From: an uncultured Nannocystaceae bacterium
GTDB taxonomy: Bacteria; Myxococcota_A; Polyangia; Nannocystales; Nannocystaceae
Length of the DNA stretch: 11,322 nt
Reading direction: 5' to 3'
Assembly: GCA_938084085.1 (NCBI GenBank)
Contig: CALKDV010000089.1
Coordinates: 1 to 11,322, forward strand
This document shows positions 4,875 to 11,322 of the stretch, piece by piece. Each line of letters opens with the position of its first letter. Within the stretch, counting starts at the first letter, position 1. Below the pieces are notes generated by a model. The model was not told the DNA's origin, made no database searches, and was given only the letters and a program-made list of their open reading frames with translations. The position numbers and the translations under genes were made by a program.

Positions 4875-7088
4875 ATGGGGAGTGAGGTTCATTATCGTGG
4901 GTGTCCGCTCTGCGAAGCGATGTGTGGTCTTGAGGTGGAGCACGACGGTCAGCGGGTGCAGCGAATTCGCGGCGACGCGCGCGACCCCCTGAGTGAGGGC
5001 TATGTGTGCCCCAAAGGGACCCAGCTCGGGGCGCTGCATGACGATCCAGATCGCGTGCGAGCGCCGCTGCGGCGGCGGGGCACCGACTGGGAGGAGATTG
5101 GTTGGGATCAGGCGCTGGATGAGGCCGCGTCCATCCTCCATCGCGCGCAAACGCAGCATGGCAAGAGCGCCGTCGCCTCCTACTTGGGGAACCCCAACGT
5201 CCACAATTACGGAGCGATGCTCTACGGACCCGACTTTTTGCGGACGCTGGGTTCCCGCAATCGCTTCTCTGCCACCTCCGTAGATCAGCTCCCACATATG
5301 CTGGCCGCCTACCTCATGTTTGGACACCAGCTGTTGATGCCGGTGCCCGACGTCGACAACACCGACTACATGGTGATTTTAGGGGCGAACCCGGAGGTCT
5401 CCAACGGCAGCATCATGAGCGCCCCCAACATGAAGGGGAGGCTCTCTGGTATCCGGGATCGTGGAGGCGAGGTGGTCGTGTTTGACCCGCGCAAGACCCA
5501 GACAGCGGCGCACGCCTCGGCGCACCATTTCATCCGGCCCGGCACGGACGCGCATCTGCTGGCGTCGATCGCGAGGGAGCTGCTGCGACTCAGCGCGGGG
5601 ACGCGGTCGCCGTACACGAATTATCTCCGGGGGAGGGACCAACTCGAGCGCCTGCTTGCGCCGTGGACACCCGAGGCGGCGGCGCGCGTCACTGGGGTGG
5701 ATGCCGCCGTCATCGAGGCGGTGGCCGGCAAGCTCTACGCGGAGGAGCGCGCCGTCTGTTACGGGCGCCTCGGCCTGTGCGTGCAGTCCTTTGGGGCCAC
5801 CTGTGGTTGGCTGCTCAACGTTATTAACGTCCTCAGCCGCAACCTCGACGCACCCGGCGGGGCGATGTTTGCCTTGCCCGCCTTTGACATCATCGGCGGA
5901 CCGCGGGCGCTCGGGCTCGGTCGCGGGAGTTTTGGGCGGTGGAAGTCGCGGGTGCGAGGCCTCCCCGAGTTCGGCGGAGAGCTGCCGGCGGCGACGCTCG
6001 CGGAAGAGGTCGACACCCCGGGCGACGGACAGATCCGCGCGCTGATCACGGTCGCCGGGAACCCCGTGCTGTCGACGCCGAATGGACGGAGACTCGAGCG
6101 CGCGCTCACGTCGCTCGACGGCATGGTGAGCGTGGACTTTTACCTCAACGAGACCACGCGCCACGCGGATTTGATCTTGCCGCCCACCTCGCCGCTCGAG
6201 CACGGCCACTATGACGTAGCGTTTCATGCGCTCGCCATCCGAAACACCGCGCGGTACTCACCGCCGCTGTTCTCGCCGGGCCCCACGCAGCGTCATGATT
6301 GGCAGATCTTGTCAGGATTGGAGTCGCGGCTGCTCGCGTTGCGTGGCGCTCCGGCGCGCGCGCGCGCAGAGGCGCACGGCCGCCGGCTTCTCCAGCCCGA
6401 GGGCATCTTGTCCTTGGGTCTACACGGCGGCCCGTACGGCCTGCGCGGGGACGCGAGGGATGTGCAGGGGCGCCGTGTCTCGATGAAGCGACTCAAGGGC
6501 GCCCCCCATGGCGTGGACCTCGGGCCGCTGCGTCCGTGCTTACCCGAGCGGCTCGGTCGCCGCGGCGGCGGCGACCGGTATATCGACCTTTGCCCAGAGG
6601 TGCTGTGCGCGGACCTCGAACGCCTCGAGGAAGATCTGCAGCGACCGGCCCGGGCTCCAGAGGAGCTTGTGCTCATCGGTCGGCGTGAACTGCGGAGCAA
6701 CAACAGTTGGATGCACAACATCCCGCGGCTGACGTCGGGCACGCCACGTTGCTTGTTGAAGATGCACCCGGAGGACGCCGCGGCGCGCGGTCTTGTGGCT
6801 GATGACTGGGTCCATGTTCGAAGTCGGGTCGGCGAGATCGCGGTGCGGCTTGAACTGGACGACGCGATCATGCCGGGAGTCGTGAGCTTGCCGCACGGCT
6901 ACGGTCACGGGCGCGATGGTGTGCGGCTCTCGGTGGCGACGCAGCTTGAGGGCGCGAGCGCCAACGACCTCACCGATGAATCTGTGGTGGACGCCGTGTC
7001 AGGCAACGCCGTGCTCAGCGGCGTCCCGGTCGAAATCCGCCGGGCGGACGCGACCGCCGCGATGCCGAGTCCCCCTCAGGAGGCCTGA
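4875..7088 (+). CDS. Molybdopterin-dependent oxidoreductase (DMSO reductase superfamily), cytoplasmic
   Basis: This 737-residue protein has the architecture of FdhF/NasA/BisC-type enzymes. An N-terminal [4Fe-4S] motif is formed by C10, C13, C17 and C45 (the last in V-C-P-K-G). It is followed by the large molybdopterin domain with W-D-Q-A-L (77-81), V-D-Q-L-P-H (136-141), I-L-G-A-N-P (168-173), V-F-D-P-R (202-206) and R-P-G-T-D-A (221-226). A second nucleotide-binding part is near A-G-N-P-V-L-S-T-P (394-402) and A-D-L-I-L-P-P-T (431-438). The C-terminal dinucleotide-binding domain (about 597-722) includes R-S-N-N-S-W-M-H-N (607-615) and L-P-H-G-Y-G (672-677). No Tat signal precedes the cluster, so it should act in the cytoplasm. 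The usual Sec or Cys molybdenum ligand is absent; an Asp (D137) occupies that region. No electron-transfer subunit or cofactor gene is adjacent. Substrate unknown. Confidence 0.9.
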   Translation: MGSEVHYRGCPLCEAMCGLEVEHDGQRVQRIRGDARDPLSEGYVCPKGTQLGALHDDPDRVRAPLRRRGTDWEEIGWDQALDEAASILHRAQTQHGKSAVASYLGNPNVHNYGAMLYGPDFLRTLGSRNRFSATSVDQLPHMLAAYLMFGHQLLMPVPDVDNTDYMVILGANPEVSNGSIMSAPNMKGRLSGIRDRGGEVVVFDPRKTQTAAHASAHHFIRPGTDAHLLASIARELLRLSAGTRSPYTNYLRGRDQLERLLAPWTPEAAARVTGVDAAVIEAVAGKLYAEERAVCYGRLGLCVQSFGATCGWLLNVINVLSRNLDAPGGAMFALPAFDIIGGPRALGLGRGSFGRWKSRVRGLPEFGGELPAATLAEEVDTPGDGQIRALITVAGNPVLSTPNGRRLERALTSLDGMVSVDFYLNETTRHADLILPPTSPLEHGHYDVAFHALAIRNTARYSPPLFSPGPTQRHDWQILSGLESRLLALRGAPARARAEAHGRRLLQPEGILSLGLHGGPYGLRGDARDVQGRRVSMKRLKGAPHGVDLGPLRPCLPERLGRRGGGDRYIDLCPEVLCADLERLEEDLQRPARAPEELVLIGRRELRSNNSWMHNIPRLTSGTPRCLLKMHPEDAAARGLVADDWVHVRSRVGEIAVRLELDDAIMPGVVSLPHGYGHGRDGVRLSVATQLEGASANDLTDESVVDAVSGNAVLSGVPVEIRRADATAAMPSPPQEA

Positions 7089-7507
7089 GGAGCCTCGACC
7101 CAGGGGTTCATCACGTCTTTGAACCCGTCGGTCCACGGCTTAGGTCGCAGCGTCCGCGGGTCCACGTGGATGATGGTGCGGTGTCCCTCTGCGTAGGGGA
7201 CGTCGCGGTCGAGGGGCATCATCAAAAAGCGAAACCGGAGGGAGCTGGTGCCGAGGTGCGCGATGAAGACGCGGATCCGTACTTGCCCGACGCCTCGGAC
7301 GGGGGCGTGATAGTCCACGTGATTGCTACGCACCAGGTGAAACTGCTCAGGTCGGGATTCGTCTTGAAAACCTCCCCATCCCACGTGCATCCAAAACGCC
7401 CCGAGCGCTCGCTCGAACAGCAGTACATAGCGCGCGTTGTGAAGGATCGCGAAGGGATCGAGATCGTCGAAGTAGATGCCATGTGTGGTTTCGAAGAAGC
7501 GGCTCAT
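7076..7507 (-). CDS. Acyl-CoA thioesterase, 4HBT/YbgC-type hot-dog fold
   Basis: This 143-residue single-domain protein has the length and pattern of 4-hydroxybenzoyl-CoA/YbgC-like thioesterases, which hydrolyse acyl- or aryl-CoA esters in the cytoplasm. The N-terminal catalytic region reads D-L-D-P-F-A-I-L-H-N-A-R-Y (15-27), then L-L-F-E-R-A (29-34). D17 is in the position of the catalytic Asp, and H23-N24 correspond to the H-N-x-x-Y helix start. The second strand block holds H-V-D-Y-H-A-P-V (63-70), also typical. It starts 14 bases after the stop of the VWA gene on the same strand with no Shine-Dalgarno, so it is probably cotranscribed and reached by reinitiation. Its 3' end overlaps the oxidoreductase 3' end by 13 bases on the opposite strand. 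Substrate chain length is not predictable. Confidence 0.85.
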   Translation of the reverse strand: MSRFFETTHGIYFDDLDPFAILHNARYVLLFERALGAFWMHVGWGGFQDESRPEQFHLVRSNHVDYHAPVRGVGQVRIRVFIAHLGTSSLRFRFLMMPLDRDVPYAEGHRTIIHVDPRTLRPKPWTDGFKDVMNPWVEAPQAS

Positions 7508-7521
7508 GATCGGTCGTGGGG

Positions 7522-9645
7522 TTAGCGGGCCAAAATTTCCGCGCTGTCGAGCATCATCTGAACGAGCGGGCTGAGCTCGCTCTCGGAGGATGGCGCCTTC
7601 CCCCCCGCCGGGGGGCTCAGCTGCACGGGATAGCGGACGTCGTAGCGCCGGGCGTCGAGGCGTCCCGCGGGCACCTTGAGCTTCCAGGCGGCGCTCTCGA
7701 GACAGCGCTCAAGAGAGGGGTCCTTCGCGGACAGCGATGTCGTGGCGACCGCCGCGGCCATCACCTCTCCCTTCGCGATTTGATAGGAGACGACCACACG
7801 CCCGCCGATGGTTCCGTCGCGCCTCAGCGCCTCGTTGTAGCAGGCCGTGACGCGGGGCAGCACCCGTCGACGCAGGTAGATCGACATGAGCTCTTGACTC
7901 AGCGCGCCGACGCGCGCGTCGGTGTCGAAGGAGGCGCGCCCAAGCTGGGCTCGAAACGTCTCCTCCATGGATGGGCGGTACCACCCGGGAGCCCGGAGGG
8001 ACTCTGCGAGGGTGACGCGCTCAATCTCACTCGCGCTAGAGACGAAGGCGCGACCCCGCGGGGCCACTGTCTGCACGGGCACCCGCGCGCGCATTCGAGA
8101 GCGACCCGAGAGCGCGCGCACCGAGATTGATTTGGGAGGGGCCGCCGAGGAGTAGCGGCCCTCGAGGACCTCGATGGTCCCGCCGATGAGGCCGGTGGCC
8201 GAACGATCGAAGGTGGTGCTCGACGAGGCGCGGACTCGGATGTCACCGATGACGCGGGGGGCAGACAGGATGCTGTTCATATCGAAGCTCTCCAGCGTGT
8301 TGAGTTCGATGCTGCGAATCCGGGCGCCGATCTTCACGGCGAATTCAAAGGCGGGGTGCGCGGCTCCGATGCCGGCCCGCGCGAGGAGTGGGTCGTCGAC
8401 GACCAAGACGATTTGGGGCGTCTGAGGGAGCCGCCGCAGCAGCGCCAATAAATCGTTGAGCGGGTCCGCTTCGATCCGCGGGAACATCCCATCAGAGAAA
8501 ACGATCAGGGTGGGAGCGCGGGAGGAGCGAGGGACGCGCTGCAGGGCTTGTCGGAGCGCGTCGATGATGTTCGTACCGGCGCGGGGAGGGACGTCTGCCA
8601 GCCCTGCTCGGCGAAAGGACTCGCGTAAATCGGGGAGCCTGGTGGCGGCGACCGGCGCCGACATAAGCGGCACGATGTGACGATCGAAGGCGAGCGCGTC
8701 GACGGTGAGGTCGGTCGCCTGCGAGGAGACGATCTGGCCGGTCACCCGGAGCGCGTCATCTCGCAGGTCCCCGCGCACGCTGGAGCTCGCGTCGTATAGA
8801 AAAGAGATGTGGTCGGGCACCACGTGAGGTTGGGTGCCCGCCTGTAGATACAGGCGCAGCGTGCCGCCGGCGCCCACGGCCGCGGTGTTGGGGACTGCCT
8901 CCGCGTGTCCGAGCAGGCCCTCTCCGCGCCCGAGCGCGGCGGTCCAGGAGACGGTGGCTCCGTCGGCCCCGCGCGTCGATACAATCTTTCCGGTGGATTC
9001 GAGCCCGTCCACCCAGAACCTCCGCGCGCCCGTCGCCCCGCGAACGAGGACGCCGCGGCGATCATGGATCACCTGTTGTTCTCCGCGCCGTGGAAGGTCG
9101 AGGGTCCAGCGGCTGCCTCGGAGCCGAGGTCTCACCCGCACGACCAACTCCACTTGGACGGTCTCGCCGGATTCGAGCCCCCACCCGAAGAGCTTTGCCG
9201 CCGCGAGGTCTGCCCCGCGTGAGTCGAGGGCCGTGGCGAACGCCGCGAAGGTCGTGATGTCGACGTCGTCGGTGGGCCGCGAGGGGACGCTCGCGGGGGC
9301 GGATTCGACGACATCATCTTCGCTCCAGACGCCATCGCGCGCCGTGCGAAGACCCACCAGCTCCGCGCCGCGCGGGAGGGCGAGCAGGTGGACAAAGTCG
9401 ACGCGCGTGCTGCTGGCGTTGTACAGCGCGGTGCGGACTCGCATGGTGGCGTCGAACGCCTGACCCGGCTCGATCAATACCTCGTGAGAGAGCTCTTCGA
9501 CTGGGATGTAGCCGCGCTCTCGCGGGTCGGGCTCTACGAGGATGCGGTCGGCGACTGCAGGGCGCGGCGTGAGGGCGCACAGGCAGGCGAATCCCACACG
9601 CACACTCGCGCGTCGAATCCATCGACCTCGAAGCCTGAACGCCAT
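7522..9645 (-). CDS. Exported VIT/VWA-domain protein with AgmX/PglI-type TonB-like C-terminus
   Basis: Read from the ATG at 9645 this is 707 residues. The first 32 form a Sec signal: arginine-rich start, hydrophobic core V-G-F-A-C-L-C-A-L, and cleavage after A-V-A. No lipobox or membrane anchor is visible. Residues about 45-240 resemble a VIT domain (inter-alpha-trypsin inhibitor type). About 278-451 is a von Willebrand A domain with a complete metal-binding site: D285-x-S287-x-S289, T358 and D385 (F-S-D-G). The C-terminal part (about 591-678) resembles the AgmX/PglI C-terminal domain of myxobacteria, a TonB-like fold with conserved cysteines C602 and C648 (C-Y-N-E-A-L; R-C-L). VIT/VWA proteins mediate adhesion or protein assembly; a periplasmic or surface role is inferred. 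A longer frame from a GTG at 9687 would add 14 residues in front of the signal and is less likely. A -10-like box directly precedes the ATG. Confidence 0.85.
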   Translation of the reverse strand: MAFRLRGRWIRRASVRVGFACLCALTPRPAVADRILVEPDPRERGYIPVEELSHEVLIEPGQAFDATMRVRTALYNASSTRVDFVHLLALPRGAELVGLRTARDGVWSEDDVVESAPASVPSRPTDDVDITTFAAFATALDSRGADLAAAKLFGWGLESGETVQVELVVRVRPRLRGSRWTLDLPRRGEQQVIHDRRGVLVRGATGARRFWVDGLESTGKIVSTRGADGATVSWTAALGRGEGLLGHAEAVPNTAAVGAGGTLRLYLQAGTQPHVVPDHISFLYDASSSVRGDLRDDALRVTGQIVSSQATDLTVDALAFDRHIVPLMSAPVAATRLPDLRESFRRAGLADVPPRAGTNIIDALRQALQRVPRSSRAPTLIVFSDGMFPRIEADPLNDLLALLRRLPQTPQIVLVVDDPLLARAGIGAAHPAFEFAVKIGARIRSIELNTLESFDMNSILSAPRVIGDIRVRASSSTTFDRSATGLIGGTIEVLEGRYSSAAPPKSISVRALSGRSRMRARVPVQTVAPRGRAFVSSASEIERVTLAESLRAPGWYRPSMEETFRAQLGRASFDTDARVGALSQELMSIYLRRRVLPRVTACYNEALRRDGTIGGRVVVSYQIAKGEVMAAAVATTSLSAKDPSLERCLESAAWKLKVPAGRLDARRYDVRYPVQLSPPAGGKAPSSESELSPLVQMMLDSAEILAR

Positions 9646-9651
9646 GCCCGT

Positions 9652-9657
9652 ACTATA
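9652..9657 (-). promoter_or_regulatory. -10-like box of the VWA gene, leaderless arrangement
   Basis: On the minus strand TATAGT (5 of 6 to TATAAT) ends 6 bases before the ATG at 9645. The intervening bases ACGGGC hold no Shine-Dalgarno. No convincing -35 box is present at 15-18 bases upstream, so an activator or alternative sigma factor may be involved. The box supports starting the gene at 9645 and not at the upstream GTG. Confidence 0.4.
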
Positions 9658-9676
9658 CGCGCTCTCGCTCCAAACG

Positions 9677-9693
9677 CACGTGACCACGCGTGG
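9677..9693. repeat. Adjacent palindromes CACGTG and CCACGCGTGG upstream of the VWA gene
   Basis: CACGTG (9677-9682) and the 10-base perfect palindrome CCACGCGTGG (9684-9693) lie side by side in the 78-base gap between the methyltransferase stop and the VWA start, about 20-36 bases upstream of the -10 box. They are placed where a regulator could bind, but short GC palindromes are frequent in this DNA and no known operator is recognised. Confidence 0.25.
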
Positions 9694-9723
9694 CGTTAGA
9701 TCTAGAGAGCGTTGGCCCGACCC

Positions 9724-10590
9724 TCACGCGCCGCGTTTTTTGGTGGGTTTTTGTGCGACGACGACTTGCGACTCCGCGTCGTGGGTCAGCCGGTCGCCGT
9801 CAAAGTCGCCCTCAAGAGAGCGGAGCTCAAGCCCCGCGAGATGGAGCAGGCAGCGGAGTTCCTCCGGCCAGATCTGGCGGTGGGCGAGCTGAACGGTCTT
9901 GCGGGGAGGGATCTCGGGTCGCACCCGCGCTCCGCGGCCGATGGCGTCGTGGTAGTGGATGCGGATGTGGGCGACCTGCGTCTCGTGGTCGTAGGTGTGG
10001 TTGGTGGAGTACACCATCGCGCGCTTCGTCTCAGGGTGGATAAACCGCGTGCGGCAATGATGAAGGTCGGGGTCGAGCAAGAGCCACTCGAGGTCAGGCA
10101 GCAGCACATCGAAGCAGAACATCCCGCCCGGACGCAACACGCGTTCGACCTCCTCGAAGCAGGCGAGCAGTCGATCCCACGTATACAGGTGCATGAGCAC
10201 ATTGAAGGGGGCGAGCACCATCCCCACGGAGCGCGCATGGTTGGGCAGAGCGCAGATGTCAGACTCGGAAATTTCGAGGCGGGCGTCGTCGAGCCGGTCG
10301 ACCTTCGCGTTGAGACGGTCGAGCATGCTCTGTTTTCGATCGACCGCGACCACGCGGTGTCCGTCCTCCAGCAACGGGATTGTGATTCGCCCGGTGCCGG
10401 CGCCGAGCTCCAAGATGGGGTGGGGGCTTGAGAACTCCCGGGCGCGCGCGCGATACCACTCGACATCTTCGCGCTGATCGTCGTATTCGAAGTCGTAGAG
10501 GGCCGGGTCTTCGTAATGATCGTTGGTCCCGGCGCGAAGCAGCCGTTCGATGGCGCCACTCGACTTGGAGCCTGAGCTCATCTTCGCCAT
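9724..10590 (-). CDS. Class I SAM-dependent methyltransferase
   Basis: This 288-residue Rossmann-fold methyltransferase has motif I I-L-E-L-G-A-G-T-G-R at about 59-68, an acidic ribose-binding residue in V-V-A-V-D-R (D84), and an acidic S-D-I-C-A-L segment near 113. The motif IV region is A-P-F-N-V-L-M-H-L, followed by R-V-L-R-P-G-G-M-F, the usual strand-5 entry. The F-N-V-L-M-H-L pattern resembles small-molecule methyltransferases of the Methyltransf_11/25 kind; the acceptor is unknown. I chose the ATG at 10590 because GGAGG (10595-10599) lies 4 bases upstream. A GTG at 10593 would place the ribosome-binding site too close. The ATG shares one base with the pcnB stop (TGATG), which implies translational coupling to pcnB. 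The C-terminus ends in a basic K-P-T-K-K-R tail. A role in RNA metabolism is possible from the neighbour but is not shown by its sequence. Confidence 0.87.
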   Translation of the reverse strand: MAKMSSGSKSSGAIERLLRAGTNDHYEDPALYDFEYDDQREDVEWYRARAREFSSPHPILELGAGTGRITIPLLEDGHRVVAVDRKQSMLDRLNAKVDRLDDARLEISESDICALPNHARSVGMVLAPFNVLMHLYTWDRLLACFEEVERVLRPGGMFCFDVLLPDLEWLLLDPDLHHCRTRFIHPETKRAMVYSTNHTYDHETQVAHIRIHYHDAIGRGARVRPEIPPRKTVQLAHRQIWPEELRCLLHLAGLELRSLEGDFDGDRLTHDAESQVVVAQKPTKKRGA

Positions 10591-11322
10591 CACCCCTCCG
10601 ATTTGGAGGCGGAGCTAGAGCTAGATTCTGTACCGCGGCCGCGGCGCTTGCGGCCGCGTCGCCGTCGTTTCTTCGGGCCACCTCGCCGATCGTCGGGGCG
10701 CCCCGCATTCTTCGAGTGTTGGTGGCGAAGCGCGAGCCGCTGCCAGTGCTCAAGCTCAGCCCCATCTTCTCCGCGCGCCTCCACCGAGATGCCGAGAAAG
10801 ACGAGCGCGTCGTGGAAGCACTGTCGCTGAACGAGGGAGGACCGTCCCCGCCGGCGGGTTCGCTCCCCAGACATCTGCCGTTTCGCCATGACGATTTGGC
10901 GGGCGAGTTCACGATCCCGTCGCGCCACTCCGAGTTCCACACAGGGTCCGTGCATCACTTGATCGATGACGCGGTCGAGATGAGATTGTTGGGACGCGAT
11001 CACACCCTCGGCCAGCAGAGGTGCGAACAGTACCGCTTGCAAGACCCCGTTGCTCACCACCTGGCCCGTCTCTTTGACGTAGTGATCGAGGGACTCGAGG
11101 TGTCTCCAGAATAGTCCGCTCGGGTCGTCGAGGGGGACCGGCTCTTCGCTGGCCATCTTCAACCCCTCCTCGCCAGGGAAACAGGCGACGTACGCGGGCC
11201 AGATGTGGCGCAGGAGGTCGGTCTTGTGCAGCAACTCAAAACAGGCTCGGCTCGCGCCGCTGCGGAGGAGCTTGTACAGCTCTTCGAGCACGCGGGCCTT
11301 GCTGCATTTTTGGATGTCAGGG
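10590..11322 (-). CDS. pcnB: Poly(A) polymerase I family protein (PcnB), C-terminal part
   Basis: The gene enters from the right edge; 243 codons and the stop are visible and the nucleotidyltransferase head is outside. The visible part begins Q-K-C-S-K-A-R-V-L-E-E-L-Y-K-L-L-R-S-G, the conserved RNA-binding segment of bacterial poly(A) polymerases. It continues through L-L-H-K-T-D-L-L-R-H-I-W-P, a helical region, a V-x-x-A-R-R-D-R-E-L-A-R-Q-I segment and a P-D-D-R-R-G-G linker. PcnB adds 3' poly(A) tails that promote RNA decay; CCA-adding enzymes share the head domain, but this C-terminal region and basic tail favour PcnB. The last 30 residues are an Arg/Lys-rich stretch (KKRRRRGRKRRGRG) followed by a Ser-rich end, comparable with the basic RNA-binding tail of the E. 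coli enzyme. The stop overlaps the methyltransferase start. Confidence 0.88.
   Translation of the reverse strand, partial: PDIQKCSKARVLEELYKLLRSGASRACFELLHKTDLLRHIWPAYVACFPGEEGLKMASEEPVPLDDPSGLFWRHLESLDHYVKETGQVVSNGVLQAVLFAPLLAEGVIASQQSHLDRVIDQVMHGPCVELGVARRDRELARQIVMAKRQMSGERTRRRGRSSLVQRQCFHDALVFLGISVEARGEDGAELEHWQRLALRHQHSKNAGRPDDRRGGPKKRRRRGRKRRGRGTESSSSSASKSEG
10595..10599 (-). promoter_or_regulatory. Shine-Dalgarno deciding the methyltransferase start
   Basis: GGAGG on the minus strand is 4 bases from the ATG at 10590 and only 1 base from the GTG at 10593. It lies within the last codons of pcnB, so ribosomes finishing pcnB can restart in place. Confidence 0.6.
10634..10658 (-). other. 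Perfect 9-bp all-GC hairpin in the 3' end of pcnB
   Basis: CGCGGCCGC (10634-10642) and GCGGCCGCG (10650-10658) are exact reverse complements with a 7-base loop. The hairpin encodes part of the Arg/Gly-rich PcnB tail and ends about 42 bases before the pcnB stop and the coupled methyltransferase start. It would be a very stable mRNA stem. No T-run follows, so it is not a standard terminator. It may affect ribosome passage or mRNA stability, or simply follow from GC-rich Arg/Gly codons. Confidence 0.5.

Noticed and set aside
5379..6227. 282-codon minus-strand open frame inside the oxidoreductase
   Set aside because: Antisense to well-conserved molybdopterin-domain residues; composition typical of shadow frames.
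7516..8130. 204-codon plus-strand open frame
   Set aside because: Antisense to the AgmX-like C-terminal part of the VWA protein; no domain recognised.
9724..9760. T-rich stretches on the plus strand resembling a terminator
   Set aside because: They are Lys/Thr codons of the methyltransferase C-terminus on the minus strand and lack a stem.
9712..10431. 239-codon plus-strand open frame
   Set aside because: Antisense to the methyltransferase with its clear motif I; the plus-strand product has no recognisable motif.
1..11322. CRISPR array, insertion sequence, tRNA or long direct repeats
   Set aside because: None was seen on either strand; nearly all sequence is accounted for by the listed genes.

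Overview
The window is GC-rich, almost fully coding bacterial chromosome. I infer a member of the Myxococcota or a neighbouring deltaproteobacterial lineage. The main clue is a surface VWA protein ending in a TonB-like domain of the AgmX/PglI type, which is typical of myxobacteria; strong GC bias at third codon positions fits. I see no mobile element, CRISPR array, tRNA, rRNA or phage gene. This looks like ordinary chromosomal accessory or housekeeping content, not a defence island or biosynthetic cluster.

Layout, left to right. At the left edge (1-117, minus strand) is the first 39 codons of a gene leaving the window, with the N-terminal signature of a penicillin-acylase (peptidase S45) enzyme. 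A 201-base divergent intergenic region separates it from a plus-strand run: two overlapping major facilitator transporters (319-2788), a Tat-exported START-domain lipid-binding protein (2915-3595), a DUF819 membrane protein whose best start appears to be a rare ATC codon (3645-4811), and a cytoplasmic molybdopterin oxidoreductase of the formate dehydrogenase/nitrate reductase superfamily (4875-7088).

From 7076 to the right edge all genes are on the minus strand. In order of transcription they are the C-terminal half of poly(A) polymerase/CCA-adding enzyme family protein pcnB (10590-11322, cut by the window), a class I SAM methyltransferase that overlaps the pcnB stop codon (9724-10590), an exported VIT/VWA protein with the AgmX-like C-terminal domain (7522-9645), and a hot-dog thioesterase (7076-7507). 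The thioesterase end overlaps the oxidoreductase end by 13 bases, convergently.

The genes do not form one recognisable pathway. The plus-strand set (efflux pumps, lipid-binding protein, putative carrier, redox enzyme) could serve handling of hydrophobic or small organic compounds, but that is a guess from proximity. The most interesting signals are at the level of gene expression: a probable ATC start codon; a -10-like hexamer 5 to 7 bases before the ATG of genes that lack a Shine-Dalgarno sequence, suggesting leaderless mRNAs; and a perfect 9-bp all-GC hairpin in the 3' end of pcnB just ahead of the coupled methyltransferase start.
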